Of a stretch of 64,000 nucleotides of DNA, positions 44,093-52,611 are shown in pieces. Below the pieces are notes generated by a model. The model saw only the letters and a list, made by a program, of their open reading frames with translations, was not told the origin of the DNA and searched no databases. How positions within the stretch are numbered: position 1 is the first letter of the stretch; each line of letters starts with the position of its first letter. The stretch covers positions 1-64,000 of the forward strand of contig CAZKMA010000014.1 of the NCBI GenBank assembly GCA_964553615.1, in the 5' to 3' direction. This DNA is from DATKUC01 sp964553615. Its GTDB lineage: Bacteria > Spirochaetota > Spirochaetia > DSM-27196 > DATKUC01. Made by a program: the position numbers and the translations under genes.

Positions 44093-44112
44093 TTGTGGCT
44101 ATTTTGCCACAA
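44093..44112. promoter_or_regulatory. Perfect dyad upstream of the dehydrogenase gene
   Basis: TTGTGGC-TATTTT-GCCACAA, seven-base arms with six bases between, 30 bases before the ATG at 44063. The position suits an operator overlapping the promoter on the minus strand. Binding protein unknown. Confidence 0.45.
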
Positions 44113-44176
44113 AAACAGGAGCAAATCATCCCCTGCAAAATTGGTATCGAGTGAAAGCGGCTAAATTTGGTCTCGA

Positions 44177-44205
44177 TTGACAGCCGGGTTGATCTTCGCT
44201 AAGGT
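44177..44205 (+). promoter_or_regulatory. Sigma-70 promoter of the gld-type transporter operon
   Basis: TTGACA (44177-44182), 17 bases, TAAGGT (44200-44205). Start near 44212, with GAGGAGG in the leader. Confidence 0.6.
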
Positions 44206-44237
44206 GGTGCCACGTACATACCTGAGGAGGCGCAACC

Positions 44238-45185
44238 TTGATACAGGTTACCAATCTCTCGAAACGGTATGGGCCCCATAAGGCAGTAGATAACGTCAGT
44301 TTCACCGTTGAGAAGGGAGAAATTGTCGGTTTTCTGGGACCCAACGGGGCGGGCAAGTCAACGACCATGAATATTCTTACCGGATATCTTTCGTCAAGCG
44401 AAGGGGATGTGATCATAGACGGTCAGAACATCCTTGAGGATCCGGAAGAGATCAAGGCGAAAATTGGTTACTTGCCCGAAAACCCACCGCTCTATTTTGA
44501 CATGACCGTTCAGGAGTACTTGAGGTTCGTTTGCGAAATAAAGAACGTTTCCCGGAACGATATTTCGCAACGCATCGAGTACGGACTCGAAACGGTACGC
44601 ATCTCTGACGTTCGCAGCCGTCTCATCAAAAATCTTTCAAAAGGTTACAAACAGCGGGTGGGACTTGCGGCGTGCCTGATGGGGAATCCTCAAATTCTAA
44701 TTCTGGATGAACCAACTTCGGGCCTCGATCCAAAACAGATTATAGAAATCCGGGACCTCATCCGAGAGCTTGGGAAAGACCACACCGTGGTCTTGAGTTC
44801 TCATATTCTCCACGAAGTCAGCGAGACATGCGAACGGGTGCTGATAATGAATCTCGGCAGGATTGTCGCAGACGGTCAGCTTGACACCCTTGCACGCAGC
44901 CTGGCGGACACGAGCGAACTGGCAGTTCGCATATCCGGCGAAAAGAGCGCAGTAGAGACCGCGCTCGGCTCGGTTTCGCAAATCAAGGCCCTCTCCGTTT
45001 CAGACTCTCCGGAGCCCGACTCGGTGGATGTCCTGATTGAATCGGAGGAGAATACCGACCTTCGAAAAGAAGTTTTCTTTGCGCTGAGCAAGGCGAAGAT
45101 TCCAATCCTTCAGATGAGAACGAAGAACATGACGCTGGAGGAAATTTTCCTCCATCTCACCAGTTCTGAGAAGGGAGTCGAGTGA
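44238..45185 (+). CDS. ABC transporter ATP-binding protein (GldA-like)
   Basis: 315 residues, TTG start after GAGGAGG. Walker A GPNGAGKST, NLSKGYKQRVGLA in place of the signature, Walker B ILILDEPTSGLD. The 80-residue C-terminal extension fits the CcmA/NosF/GldA subgroup. With the permease and the GldG-like gene it forms a complete ABC system, gld only by homology to the gliding genes of Bacteroidota. Confidence 0.9.
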   Translation: MIQVTNLSKRYGPHKAVDNVSFTVEKGEIVGFLGPNGAGKSTTMNILTGYLSSSEGDVIIDGQNILEDPEEIKAKIGYLPENPPLYFDMTVQEYLRFVCEIKNVSRNDISQRIEYGLETVRISDVRSRLIKNLSKGYKQRVGLAACLMGNPQILILDEPTSGLDPKQIIEIRDLIRELGKDHTVVLSSHILHEVSETCERVLIMNLGRIVADGQLDTLARSLADTSELAVRISGEKSAVETALGSVSQIKALSVSDSPEPDSVDVLIESEENTDLRKEVFFALSKAKIPILQMRTKNMTLEEIFLHLTSSEKGVE

Positions 45186-45186
45186 C

Positions 45187-46050
45187 ATGCTAGCGATCTT
45201 CAAACGCGAACTCAGGGGATATTTTCAGACCCCGATCGGTTATGTGTTCATGGGACTCTTCCTGCTCATTTCCGGTTTCTTCTTTGCATACAATCATCTA
45301 TTCACTGGCAGCCCGTATTATTCAACGTTTCTTGGCAGCATATTCTTTATCTTCATTTTTGCGGTCCCACTATTAACCATGAGACTGCTTTCCGAAGAAC
45401 GGCGGCAGCGCACCGACCAGCTGCTGCTGACCAGTCCTGTTTCGATTACCGATATCGTCCTGGGCAAGTTTTTTGCCGCCTCTGCGGTGTTCCTTGCCAC
45501 ACTTGCGGTGACTATCCTGTATGCGATAGTGGTCGGGACATTCGGCGATCTCGCGGTTGCACAGACGGTGGGAGCATATATCGGCTTCTTCCTTCTGGGT
45601 CTCTGTTTCATCTCCATCGGCATGGTCATAAGCGCACTGACGGAGAATCAGGTAACTGCAGCCTTCTTTACGTTCTTTTCGCTGCTTTTCGTATGGCTCA
45701 TAAATATGGTCGAGCAGGTAGTACCGCGGGATAATCTGTCAGGGATCGTCTTCGCTGCAGCAGTCGCAATTGCGCTTGCCGCCTACCTGTTCTTCAACAC
45801 CAGGTCATGGATTGTCGGCGGCGTTACCGCTGTCGTGTGTGCGATTATCATCGTGCTGTTCGCGATCCTCGACAACGGCGTGTTCACCGGGCTGATCGGA
45901 AAGGTGTTAAGCTGGATTTCTCTACTGAACCGTTACAACAGTTTCAATCTCGGGATTCTTAAACTCGATGCTGTTGTCTACTACCTCAGCTTTTCCGGCA
46001 TCTTTCTGTTCATAACGATTCGCGTCATCGAAAAACGACGGTGGACGTAG
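45187..46050 (+). CDS. ABC transporter permease (GldF/ABC-2 type)
   Basis: 287 residues with six or seven transmembrane helices; the N-terminal FKRELRGYFQTPIGYVFMG is typical of the ABC-2 subgroup with GldF and NosY. It begins one base after the ATPase stop (TGAC-ATG), so the two are coupled. It likely forms the membrane channel with the ATPase and the GldG protein. Confidence 0.88.
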   Translation: MLAIFKRELRGYFQTPIGYVFMGLFLLISGFFFAYNHLFTGSPYYSTFLGSIFFIFIFAVPLLTMRLLSEERRQRTDQLLLTSPVSITDIVLGKFFAASAVFLATLAVTILYAIVVGTFGDLAVAQTVGAYIGFFLLGLCFISIGMVISALTENQVTAAFFTFFSLLFVWLINMVEQVVPRDNLSGIVFAAAVAIALAAYLFFNTRSWIVGGVTAVVCAIIIVLFAILDNGVFTGLIGKVLSWISLLNRYNSFNLGILKLDAVVYYLSFSGIFLFITIRVIEKRRWT

Positions 46051-46058
46051 GAGCAGAC

Positions 46059-47498
46059 ATGAAAATTACGATCCTAAAGAACTTGATGCAGACAAAGGGT
46101 TTCCGCTACGGAGGCTACGCATCGATCATAACCCTTGCGGTTGTGGTCGGATTGGTGGTGGTGAACCTCATCGTCGGACAAATGAACGTTCAGGCGGACT
46201 TGACGAGCAGTGGACTGTATACCCTCTCCGATCAGACAAAGTCCGTCCTGAAGAAGCTCACGAGTGAAGTCACAATCTATGCACTCTACCCGAAAGGACA
46301 GGAGTCCAAAGAGGTACTCGAGAGTCTGCGGCGGTACGAGGCGGATTCCAGTCATGTGAAGGTACAGGTCATAAACCCCGATCAGAATCCAGGTTTCGTA
46401 AAGAAATACGACAAGACCGGTAATGGCATTCCGAACGGAAGCCTCATCATAGTAGGTCCGAAGGGGTTCCGGGTAGTCAATAATGCGGACCTCTATTCGG
46501 TAGACTTCCGCAATCCGCAGAATCCACAAGTCCTTGGACTGAAGGTGGAACAGCAGGTTACAAACGCGCTGCTCTATGTTACCAGTGGTCAGACTCCGGT
46601 CATCTACGAGCTGACGGGGCACCAGGAAACGACAATCGGACAACTGCAGTTGAGCAGTGCGATCCAGAATCAGAACTTCACGGTAAAGACCCTGAATCTT
46701 GTTCAGACCGGAAAGGTACCCGCGGACGCGAGCATTCTCCTCATCAACAATCCGACGGTGGACCTATCCCCCGCCGAGGTCACCGATATCCACGACTATC
46801 TGAATCGGAATGGCCACCTATTCGTCATGAAAGACGTTGGGCAGAACCCGCTCCCGAATTTGAACAGTCTCCTCGCCTTCTACGGGGTGGAGTATCAGCA
46901 TGGAATTGCGGTTGAGATGGACTCGAATCATCATACGGCAAACAGCAATTTCCAGCTCATTCCGGTCCTGCAGAATCAGGATATCCTGAAGCCAATCCAG
47001 AAGGCAGGGACACCGATAGTAATGCCGTTCGCGCAGGGAATTAAGGACACTTCGCTCAAGACGCGGGACGTTCAGGTGGACCCTCTGCTCACAACCACAA
47101 AGAACTCGTTTCTCAGAACGGATTTTTCCGACAACTCGAGCGCCAGACTTCCGAGCGATGTTGGTGGTCCCATCACGCTCGCGGTAGCTATCAACAATCG
47201 AATGGTCCTTCCGGACAAGCCGCAATTCCGGCTCGTTGTGGTGGGCAGCTCCAGTTTTCTTCGGCCAATTCAGCCCTACGGACAGCTGCCGGGTAACCTC
47301 AACTTTTTCCTGAACAGCCTTTCCTGGCTCGAGCACCGGACCGACACCATATCCATCAGCACGAAAACCGTGATCCAGTTCCCGATGCGTCTCACTGGAA
47401 CGCAGGTAATGATCTTCTCCCTGCTGTTCGTCATTCTCATTCCGCTGATAATCATGATAGTCGGCATGGTAACGTGGCTGCGCAGGAGGCATCTGTAA
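46059..47498 (+). CDS. GldG-family ABC-type auxiliary protein
   Basis: 479 residues. One transmembrane helix near residues 20-45, a large extracytoplasmic domain starting LTSSGLYTLSDQTKSVLKKL, and a final helix (residues about 455-475). VIYELTGHQETTI and SILLINNPTVDLSPAEV are typical of the GldG/IFT52-like domain. ATG 46059 has GGAG six bases upstream. The last base is shared with the next gene (TAATG). Confidence 0.87.
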   Translation: MKITILKNLMQTKGFRYGGYASIITLAVVVGLVVVNLIVGQMNVQADLTSSGLYTLSDQTKSVLKKLTSEVTIYALYPKGQESKEVLESLRRYEADSSHVKVQVINPDQNPGFVKKYDKTGNGIPNGSLIIVGPKGFRVVNNADLYSVDFRNPQNPQVLGLKVEQQVTNALLYVTSGQTPVIYELTGHQETTIGQLQLSSAIQNQNFTVKTLNLVQTGKVPADASILLINNPTVDLSPAEVTDIHDYLNRNGHLFVMKDVGQNPLPNLNSLLAFYGVEYQHGIAVEMDSNHHTANSNFQLIPVLQNQDILKPIQKAGTPIVMPFAQGIKDTSLKTRDVQVDPLLTTTKNSFLRTDFSDNSSARLPSDVGGPITLAVAINNRMVLPDKPQFRLVVVGSSSFLRPIQPYGQLPGNLNFFLNSLSWLEHRTDTISISTKTVIQFPMRLTGTQVMIFSLLFVILIPLIIMIVGMVTWLRRRHL

Positions 47499-48895
47499 TG
47501 CCGAAAGCGAAACGCAGCACCAGGCTCCTGGTCGCCGCGGGAATACTTGTCCTGCTCGTGGGGACGTACTTCATTGTCAAGGCTATTCCGAAACCGCAGA
47601 AGGGGCCGAAGACCACATCCATAAAGGTGGCAAGCGTCAGCCAGGCGGATGTCACGAAGGTGGAAATAAAGAACGGCACCGACACGCTGGTCGTTGAACG
47701 AAAAGGCGACAAGTTCGAACCCGTTCTTCCATACCCGATGAAGATCGACAGCTCGGCGGTCCAGCGGATTCTCTACAATGTGACGAGCGTTTTTGCGCAA
47801 CGGGTTGTGGAGCAGAAGGTATCCGATCCGAAGGCACTGGCCAAGTATGGACTCGAGTCACCGCAGGATACGACCACTGTCTTTCAGAAAAGCGGCTCCC
47901 CGATAGTCTACAAGATCGGAAGCCAGACCCCCGGCAAGGACGGTTATTACTTCCAGAAAGCCGGTGATCCGCAGGTCTACACGCTCGACACCTATTCGGC
48001 CCACTCAATGATGCTCAGCCTCACCGACCTTCGCGATCATTCCCTGCCGAGCATAGATGCAAAGAAGCTCACGTACCTGATGATCGACAACGGTAAGCAA
48101 CGGATCGTTATCCGGACGACTCCACCGGGATTCAAGACCGAAGAGGCAACATTCTCCAATCTGGTAATGACCAGCCCCTATCCGGGAATTCATGCGGTTG
48201 CTACCGACAAACTGGGGAACATCCTCAAGGGCCTGCCAAACTTCACAATAGACAAGTTCGTCAGCGACCATCCGACCAACCTCTCTGAGTACGGGCTCGA
48301 TCCTGCCGAGCAGCACCTGGTCATAAAGGACGACAAGAACACGCTCGATCTGCTCATTGGAAAGACGGCCCCCGGCGGGACCCATTATGCAAAGCTCGCC
48401 GACGCACCGACCGTTTTCACCATCGACGCGAACCTCGACTTCATGAACACCACGGCCTTCGATCTGGTGGACAAGTTCGCCCTTATCGTGAATATCGACA
48501 AGGTGGACAGCATGAAGATTGTCACCCCGAAAAAGACCTTCACCGCGGTGCTTACGCGAACGGGAACGGGCGACAAGAAAAAGACCAGTTACACGTTCGA
48601 CGGCAAGGACGTCAACGAAAAGTACTTCAAGAACTTCTACCAGAAGGCAATCGCCATCCTGTACGACGCGGAAAACCCGGCGCCGAAACCTGGAAAGACG
48701 GAAGTCAGCTTCAGTTTTACGCTGAACACGGCGGGACATCCGACCCTCTCGGTAGACTTCGTCCCGTTCAACCAGAACTTTTACCAGATTTACCGCAACG
48801 GAAAATCGGAATTCGTCGTAACGCGATCGCAGGTGGAGAACGTAATTCAGGCGGCTGATCTGCTTGCCCAGGGAAAGGACCCCGGAACGTCCTGA
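47498..48895 (+). CDS. DUF4340 domain protein of the gld-type operon
   Basis: 465 residues. One N-terminal transmembrane helix (LLVAAGILVLLVGTYFIV) and an extracytoplasmic body with repeats of the DUF4340 type, such as LAKYGLESPQDTTTVF and LSEYGLDPAEQHLVI. ATG 47498 follows AGGAGG by 8 bases. DUF4340 proteins commonly accompany GldG-like genes outside gliding bacteria; the substrate is unknown. Last gene of the operon. Confidence 0.85.
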   Translation: MPKAKRSTRLLVAAGILVLLVGTYFIVKAIPKPQKGPKTTSIKVASVSQADVTKVEIKNGTDTLVVERKGDKFEPVLPYPMKIDSSAVQRILYNVTSVFAQRVVEQKVSDPKALAKYGLESPQDTTTVFQKSGSPIVYKIGSQTPGKDGYYFQKAGDPQVYTLDTYSAHSMMLSLTDLRDHSLPSIDAKKLTYLMIDNGKQRIVIRTTPPGFKTEEATFSNLVMTSPYPGIHAVATDKLGNILKGLPNFTIDKFVSDHPTNLSEYGLDPAEQHLVIKDDKNTLDLLIGKTAPGGTHYAKLADAPTVFTIDANLDFMNTTAFDLVDKFALIVNIDKVDSMKIVTPKKTFTAVLTRTGTGDKKKTSYTFDGKDVNEKYFKNFYQKAIAILYDAENPAPKPGKTEVSFSFTLNTAGHPTLSVDFVPFNQNFYQIYRNGKSEFVVTRSQVENVIQAADLLAQGKDPGTS

Positions 48896-48933
48896 ACCGA
48901 ACAGCGCGCATTTTCAGTCTTCGCCTCTGCACA

Positions 48934-48956
48934 CGGGCCGTCCTCTGGACGGCCCG
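48934..48956. terminator. Strong hairpin between convergent genes
   Basis: CGGGCCGTCC (48934-48943) and GGACGGCCCG (48947-48956) with a three-base loop. It lies between the DUF4340 gene and the convergent kinase-like gene. The following ATCTG is a poor T-tract, so it may end or stabilise both transcripts. Confidence 0.5.
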
Positions 48957-48961
48957 ATCTG

Positions 48962-49846
48962 TCAGCGGACATGCCTGTGGAGTATTACGCTCACCTGAGC
49001 CTCATACGACCTTCCAAACAGATTCAGATGGTTGAGCAGATGGTAGAGATTATAGATATCTCGCCGTTCCTCGTATCCGGGGTCCAGCGGGAAAGCTTCC
49101 GCGTATGCGGCATAGAACCTTCGGTCAAAGCCGCCGAACAGCTCGGTCATGGCCAGGTCGGCCTCACGGTGACCATGGTAGACGGCGGGGTCGATCAGGA
49201 CCGGTTCGCCGGAAAATCCGGTCATGAGATTCCCGGACCAGAGATCGCCGTGGAGCAGCGAGGGCCCGGCAGGCTCTATAATGAGCTGCGGGAGCATCTC
49301 GATGAGTCGTTCCATCTTCCCGTGCAGAGAACTGCTGATCAGTCCATGGCGGACCGCAAGATTCGTCTGATAGCGTAGTCGGTGCTCACCGAAAAATCGG
49401 ATCCATGTTTCTTCCGGACTGTTGATCTGAGGCGTTGAACCAATGAAATTGTCGTTGCTGAACCCGTAGCGTGCGGTATTCCCGGACCGGTGAAGCTCTG
49501 CGAGTTCCTGCCCGAGTCGATCCCAGAAGTCGGAGCGGCGTTTCCCCTGCTCGATATATTCCATGAGCAGATACTGGACGGCACTCGATTGCCCAAACGC
49601 AAACGGCCGCGGTATTCGCGGCCCTTCGGCCGCGCGCAGCGCTTCCAGCCCCAACGCTTCCGTGCGAAACATACCGCCGAAGGTTCCGCCGTTTTCCTTC
49701 AGGAAGAGCCGCTCACCATTGCTGAGCGTGAGCAATGAAGTCTGGCTGATGCAACCGCCTCCGACAGCGGTTCGCGACCTGATTGATACTTCCGCGCCGT
49801 ACATGGCGCGGATAGCGGCTTCCGGTGTCGACGCACCCTCATGCAT
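48962..49846 (-). CDS. Fructosamine kinase family protein
   Basis: 294 residues. ATP-binding loop VGGGCISQTSLLTL, LFLKENGG with the Lys, LLHGDLWSGNLM as the catalytic loop (His-Gly-Asp) and LIDPAVYHGHREADLAM for the metal Asp. Family members phosphorylate fructosamines or ribulosamines to reverse protein glycation. It overlaps the upstream phosphatase gene by 8 bases; in other genomes a kinase/LMW-phosphatase pair is common, which suits deglycation. Confidence 0.88.
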   Translation of the reverse strand: MHEGASTPEAAIRAMYGAEVSIRSRTAVGGGCISQTSLLTLSNGERLFLKENGGTFGGMFRTEALGLEALRAAEGPRIPRPFAFGQSSAVQYLLMEYIEQGKRRSDFWDRLGQELAELHRSGNTARYGFSNDNFIGSTPQINSPEETWIRFFGEHRLRYQTNLAVRHGLISSSLHGKMERLIEMLPQLIIEPAGPSLLHGDLWSGNLMTGFSGEPVLIDPAVYHGHREADLAMTELFGGFDRRFYAAYAEAFPLDPGYEERRDIYNLYHLLNHLNLFGRSYEAQVSVILHRHVR

Positions 49847-50321
49847 CTGCCGTGCGTGCTCCTTCGAGCACCTCCAATAGCCGGGCGCTCGTCCGTTCAA
49901 CTATGGAATACACCTCTTCGAACCCTCCGGCACCCCCGTAGTAGGGGTCCGGGACCTCCATGCCCGAGCCTTTTTTCGGATCGAACTCGCGAAAAAGTCG
50001 GACCCGCGCCCGCTGCACGTTGTTTGATGCAATGCGCATGATAGAATCGTAATTCTGCTGGTCCATGACAAGAATAAGCTCATAGGTGTCCAGATCTGAT
50101 CTGGACACCTGGCGCGCAGCGTGGTCAATCCGAATCCCGTGCCCATGCGCAGTTCGCCGCATCCGCGGATCGGCGCTGTCGCCGACGTGGTAGGCTGAAG
50201 TGCCGGCGGACTCAATCTCGTAATGCTCCGCTACTCCACGCCGGTCCAGCAGTTCCTGAAACACCGCGTGGGCGAGCGGACTTCGGCAGATATTTCCGCT
50301 GCAGACGAAGAGCACCCTCAT
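49839..50321 (-). CDS. Low molecular weight protein-tyrosine-phosphatase
   Basis: 160 residues from ATG 50321 (MRVLFVCSGN). The P-loop CSGNICRSP supplies nucleophile Cys 7 and Arg 13; DPYYGG holds the general acid Asp. Bacterial relatives dephosphorylate tyrosine kinases of polysaccharide synthesis or ribulosamine phosphates with the fructosamine kinase. An upstream ATG at 50354 would overlap the dehydrogenase gene. Confidence 0.9.
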   Translation of the reverse strand: MRVLFVCSGNICRSPLAHAVFQELLDRRGVAEHYEIESAGTSAYHVGDSADPRMRRTAHGHGIRIDHAARQVSRSDLDTYELILVMDQQNYDSIMRIASNNVQRARVRLFREFDPKKGSGMEVPDPYYGGAGGFEEVYSIVERTSARLLEVLEGARTADA

Positions 50322-50337
50322 GGGCGAGGCATCGATG

Positions 50338-51639
50338 TCAGATCTTCGTTGCATGTTCCAGCAGATACTTCTCGGCTTCCTCCGACCAGAGTCCGTTGTT
50401 GGCCTCCGTCAAGTCGGCAAGCTTCGCGAATAGCGCGTCGGTTTTTCCTTTCTCACGAAAATCCGTAATTGCTGTCAGTTCGAGTTCGATATTCGTATAC
50501 ATGAGCTTTTTTCCACCGGGTATGTTCGGCAGATTGAGCGTAGTCGGCACCACCGCATTCAGCCCTCCGACATGCGTAATCATTGCCACCGGATTGATAA
50601 CGCCCGTTCCCATCATCTCCAGCGCCTCACGCATGTCGTCGGTGTTTCCTCCGCTTGTGCCAACCAGGTGATGCGAGGCGTAATGCACATTGTAGAAGTT
50701 GAATTGAGCCGAGAATGACGGGTCCGTCGGACCGGCAAAGAAGTTCAGACAACCGTCCTTGCCGAGGATACGATCACCCTGCTCCACAACCGGCCGGACC
50801 GGGGCAAAGACAAAGACATCGTCGAATCCATCACCGCCGCTCAAGCCCAGAAGATGGCGATCAACACTTGCAGCGGCATCCTCCGGGGTTGCTGCGCCAG
50901 ATTTTTCGGCTACCTCTTTGGTGTTGACATAAATCAACTTCACACCACTCTTTGCCGCCTCTTCCACCGTGTAGATAGACGCCGCGCGCGCAAGCCGTGC
51001 GTTGTCAATATCGGTCACCACCAGAAGGCTCGGGCGACGCGGATTGTGAATTGCGTAGTCAATTGCGCCGATGCCCATGGGTCCGACTCCGGCAAGAATT
51101 GCCATCTTTCCACCCTCTACAACTCCCATGTGATGCTCATAACTGCCCTGGGTGGTGTGGTAGCTCGCATGAAACGCGCCGACAATACAGGACATCGGTT
51201 CCGACAGCGACCCCATGAAGAATGCCTTCCCGGTGTAAGGAAGGAGACAGTCCATCTCCATTACTTCATCCGGAATATTGATGTAGGTCGCATCTCCACC
51301 GATGTAGTGATAGGAGTAGCCGGGTGCATCCAGCGTGCCCTTATAGTTGAGCGCAGGCTGGATCGAGAACTTGTCTCCGGCCTTGAACTTATGCTGCCAT
51401 TTCTTGCCTACATTCACGATTTCCCCGCAGAACTCGTGACCTACCATTACCGGCCTGGTTGCAATGTCATCCGGGACACGTTTGTGATCGCTCCCCTGAA
51501 TGGCAGCCTTATATGAGGACATGCAGATACTGTCCGATATTATATGAGCAACGATCTCCGAGTCCTCTGCTTCGGGCAATTCGAACTCTTCGAGTCGAAG
51601 ATCTTTCTTCCCGTACATGCGTACCGCTTTGGTTTTCAT
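50338..51639 (-). CDS. Zinc-type alcohol dehydrogenase, polyol/sugar phosphate related
   Basis: 433 residues, longer than the usual 350. VMVGHEFCGEIVNVG is the medium-chain dehydrogenase Zn motif (GHE), and ILAGVGPMGIGAIDYAI the NAD loop. Insertions and the tail resemble L-sorbose 1-phosphate reductase/ SorE-like proteins, so a sugar or polyol substrate is the best guess. The promoter TTGATG-N17-TATAAT lies 30 bases upstream, next to a LacI-type palindrome. Confidence 0.82.
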   Translation of the reverse strand: MKTKAVRMYGKKDLRLEEFELPEAEDSEIVAHIISDSICMSSYKAAIQGSDHKRVPDDIATRPVMVGHEFCGEIVNVGKKWQHKFKAGDKFSIQPALNYKGTLDAPGYSYHYIGGDATYINIPDEVMEMDCLLPYTGKAFFMGSLSEPMSCIVGAFHASYHTTQGSYEHHMGVVEGGKMAILAGVGPMGIGAIDYAIHNPRRPSLLVVTDIDNARLARAASIYTVEEAAKSGVKLIYVNTKEVAEKSGAATPEDAAASVDRHLLGLSGGDGFDDVFVFAPVRPVVEQGDRILGKDGCLNFFAGPTDPSFSAQFNFYNVHYASHHLVGTSGGNTDDMREALEMMGTGVINPVAMITHVGGLNAVVPTTLNLPNIPGGKKLMYTNIELELTAITDFREKGKTDALFAKLADLTEANNGLWSEEAEKYLLEHATKI

Positions 51640-51669
51640 GAATGTCACCTTCCCCTTCGAAGTCATCAT

Positions 51670-51698
51670 ATTATACACAAGCTACACCAGTTCATCAA
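51670..51698 (-). promoter_or_regulatory. Sigma-70 promoter of the zinc dehydrogenase gene
   Basis: On the minus strand TTGATG (51693-51698), 17 bases, perfect TATAAT (51670-51675). Confidence 0.75.
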
Positions 51699-51714
51699 AT
51701 GTAATCGATTGCAT
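51699..51714. promoter_or_regulatory. LacI-type operator between divergent promoters
   Basis: ATGTAATCGATTGCAT is a near-perfect 16-bp palindrome with the central CG typical of LacI/GalR sites and close to the CcpA cre consensus. It lies against the -35 of the dehydrogenase promoter and includes the -35 of the promoter on the other strand, so one regulator could act on both. Confidence 0.55.
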
Positions 51715-51737
51715 CTCTTCTTTCGGCCGTGTATTCT
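51709..51737 (+). promoter_or_regulatory. Promoter of the 30-residue membrane protein
   Basis: TTGCAT (51709-51714), 17 bases, TATTCT (51732-51737), six bases, ATG at 51744. Predicted +1 is the A of the ATG. Confidence 0.5.
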
Positions 51738-51743
51738 ACGACA

Positions 51744-51836
51744 ATGAAACGAAGTAGTGCATTGTTCATCATAAGCGGAGTCCTGGTTGTCGTTGCCCTC
51801 GGGATTCTGCTCTACACGGTACTGCGGCTAGGGTAG
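51744..51836 (+). CDS. 30-residue single-span membrane protein
   Basis: ATG to TAG codes for 30 residues: a basic start MKRSS, a hydrophobic segment of about 20 residues (ALFIISGVLVVVALGILLY) and the tail TVLRLG. This is a typical small membrane protein with the N-terminus inside or outside by the positive-inside rule not clear. A well-placed promoter ends six bases before the ATG and a LacI-type operator sits over its -35. It is divergent from the dehydrogenase; its stop overlaps the convergent next gene by 9 bases. Function unknown; membrane partner of a transporter is one possibility. Confidence 0.6.
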   Translation: MKRSSALFIISGVLVVVALGILLYTVLRLG

Positions 51837-52502
51837 GATGTGTACCGCCAGGAGCACGCCCTTCCCGGGAATTCCCAGATAGGCGAGCTCGCCGCGACGG
51901 GAAACAGTAACCGTGAGTGCCGCAGGACCGCCTGCAGAACCGCCGACCGGTCCTGGGCCGGATGTACCCGGGCTTGACGTCCCCGGGACCGCTGCAGGAG
52001 CAGTCGTTGAACCGTTCCCCATTGCAGAGGTCTGCTGCCCGCCGTCCGCCTTTTTCTGCGGCTGTACGGCATTCAGGAGCGCCTCCACCGGATCGTCAAT
52101 AGTCATGGTCTGACTCGATCCCGGGCTCAGCGGCCCCAGTTTGTCCATTACCCCACCCAGGGAAAATGCAATCGGGGGCAGCCTGACCACTTTCTGCAAC
52201 CCAGCCGGGGCCTGAGCCCCATCCTTCACTGGCCCTGTGGCCGCGGAGGCGGATGCAGCTGCATCCAGCGCAGCGCCGGGAAGCACCGTATATACCTGGC
52301 CGAAGGCGGATGCCTGTTCGACACGCATGTACTCTTCCTTCGTGGATCCGGCAAGCACAAACCGGCTGTAAGAACCCTCGGTGGATACGGCAAACTGGGA
52401 AGCAGGGCTCCCGTTCTCGATTGAATCGATTGTGAAGTGCGCGGTGCCCGGCGCCACAAGCCGCAGCGCTGCAACCAGCGCAAAGACCAGATATGCATTC
52501 AT
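51828..52502 (-). CDS. Secreted protein of unknown function
   Basis: 224 residues. The N-terminus MNAYLVFALVAALRLVAPG is a short signal-like helix. Residues 30-75 are beta-rich (FAVSTEGSYSRFVLAG, MRVEQASAFGQVYTVLPG); 140-195 is a low-complexity Pro/Gly/Ser/Thr stretch. I do not recognise a family. The ATG lies seven bases after TACAAT with TTGACC 18 bases further up, so transcription and translation probably begin together. Confidence 0.62.
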   Translation of the reverse strand: MNAYLVFALVAALRLVAPGTAHFTIDSIENGSPASQFAVSTEGSYSRFVLAGSTKEEYMRVEQASAFGQVYTVLPGAALDAAASASAATGPVKDGAQAPAGLQKVVRLPPIAFSLGGVMDKLGPLSPGSSQTMTIDDPVEALLNAVQPQKKADGGQQTSAMGNGSTTAPAAVPGTSSPGTSGPGPVGGSAGGPAALTVTVSRRGELAYLGIPGKGVLLAVHILP

Positions 52503-52509
52503 GCGGTCA

Positions 52510-52539
52510 ATTGTACCCCCGCGGAGGCCACCGGGTCAA
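52510..52539 (-). promoter_or_regulatory. Promoter of the secreted-protein gene
   Basis: On the minus strand TTGACC (52534-52539), 18 bases, TACAAT (52510-52515), seven bases, ATG at 52502. It overlaps the hsp20 terminator. Confidence 0.6.
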
Positions 52540-52573
52540 AAAGAAAACCTCCCGGCCAGTTGGTCCGGGAGGT
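52536..52573 (-). terminator. Rho-independent terminator of hsp20
   Basis: A 9-bp stem (52547-52555 with 52565-52573), nine-base loop, followed on the minus strand by TTTCTTTTTGA. CTTTTC on the other side could let it work in both directions. Confidence 0.8.
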
Positions 52574-52611
52574 CTTTTCTCGAAAGCCCGCTTCCGGGCA
52601 GCCGTCTTGAG

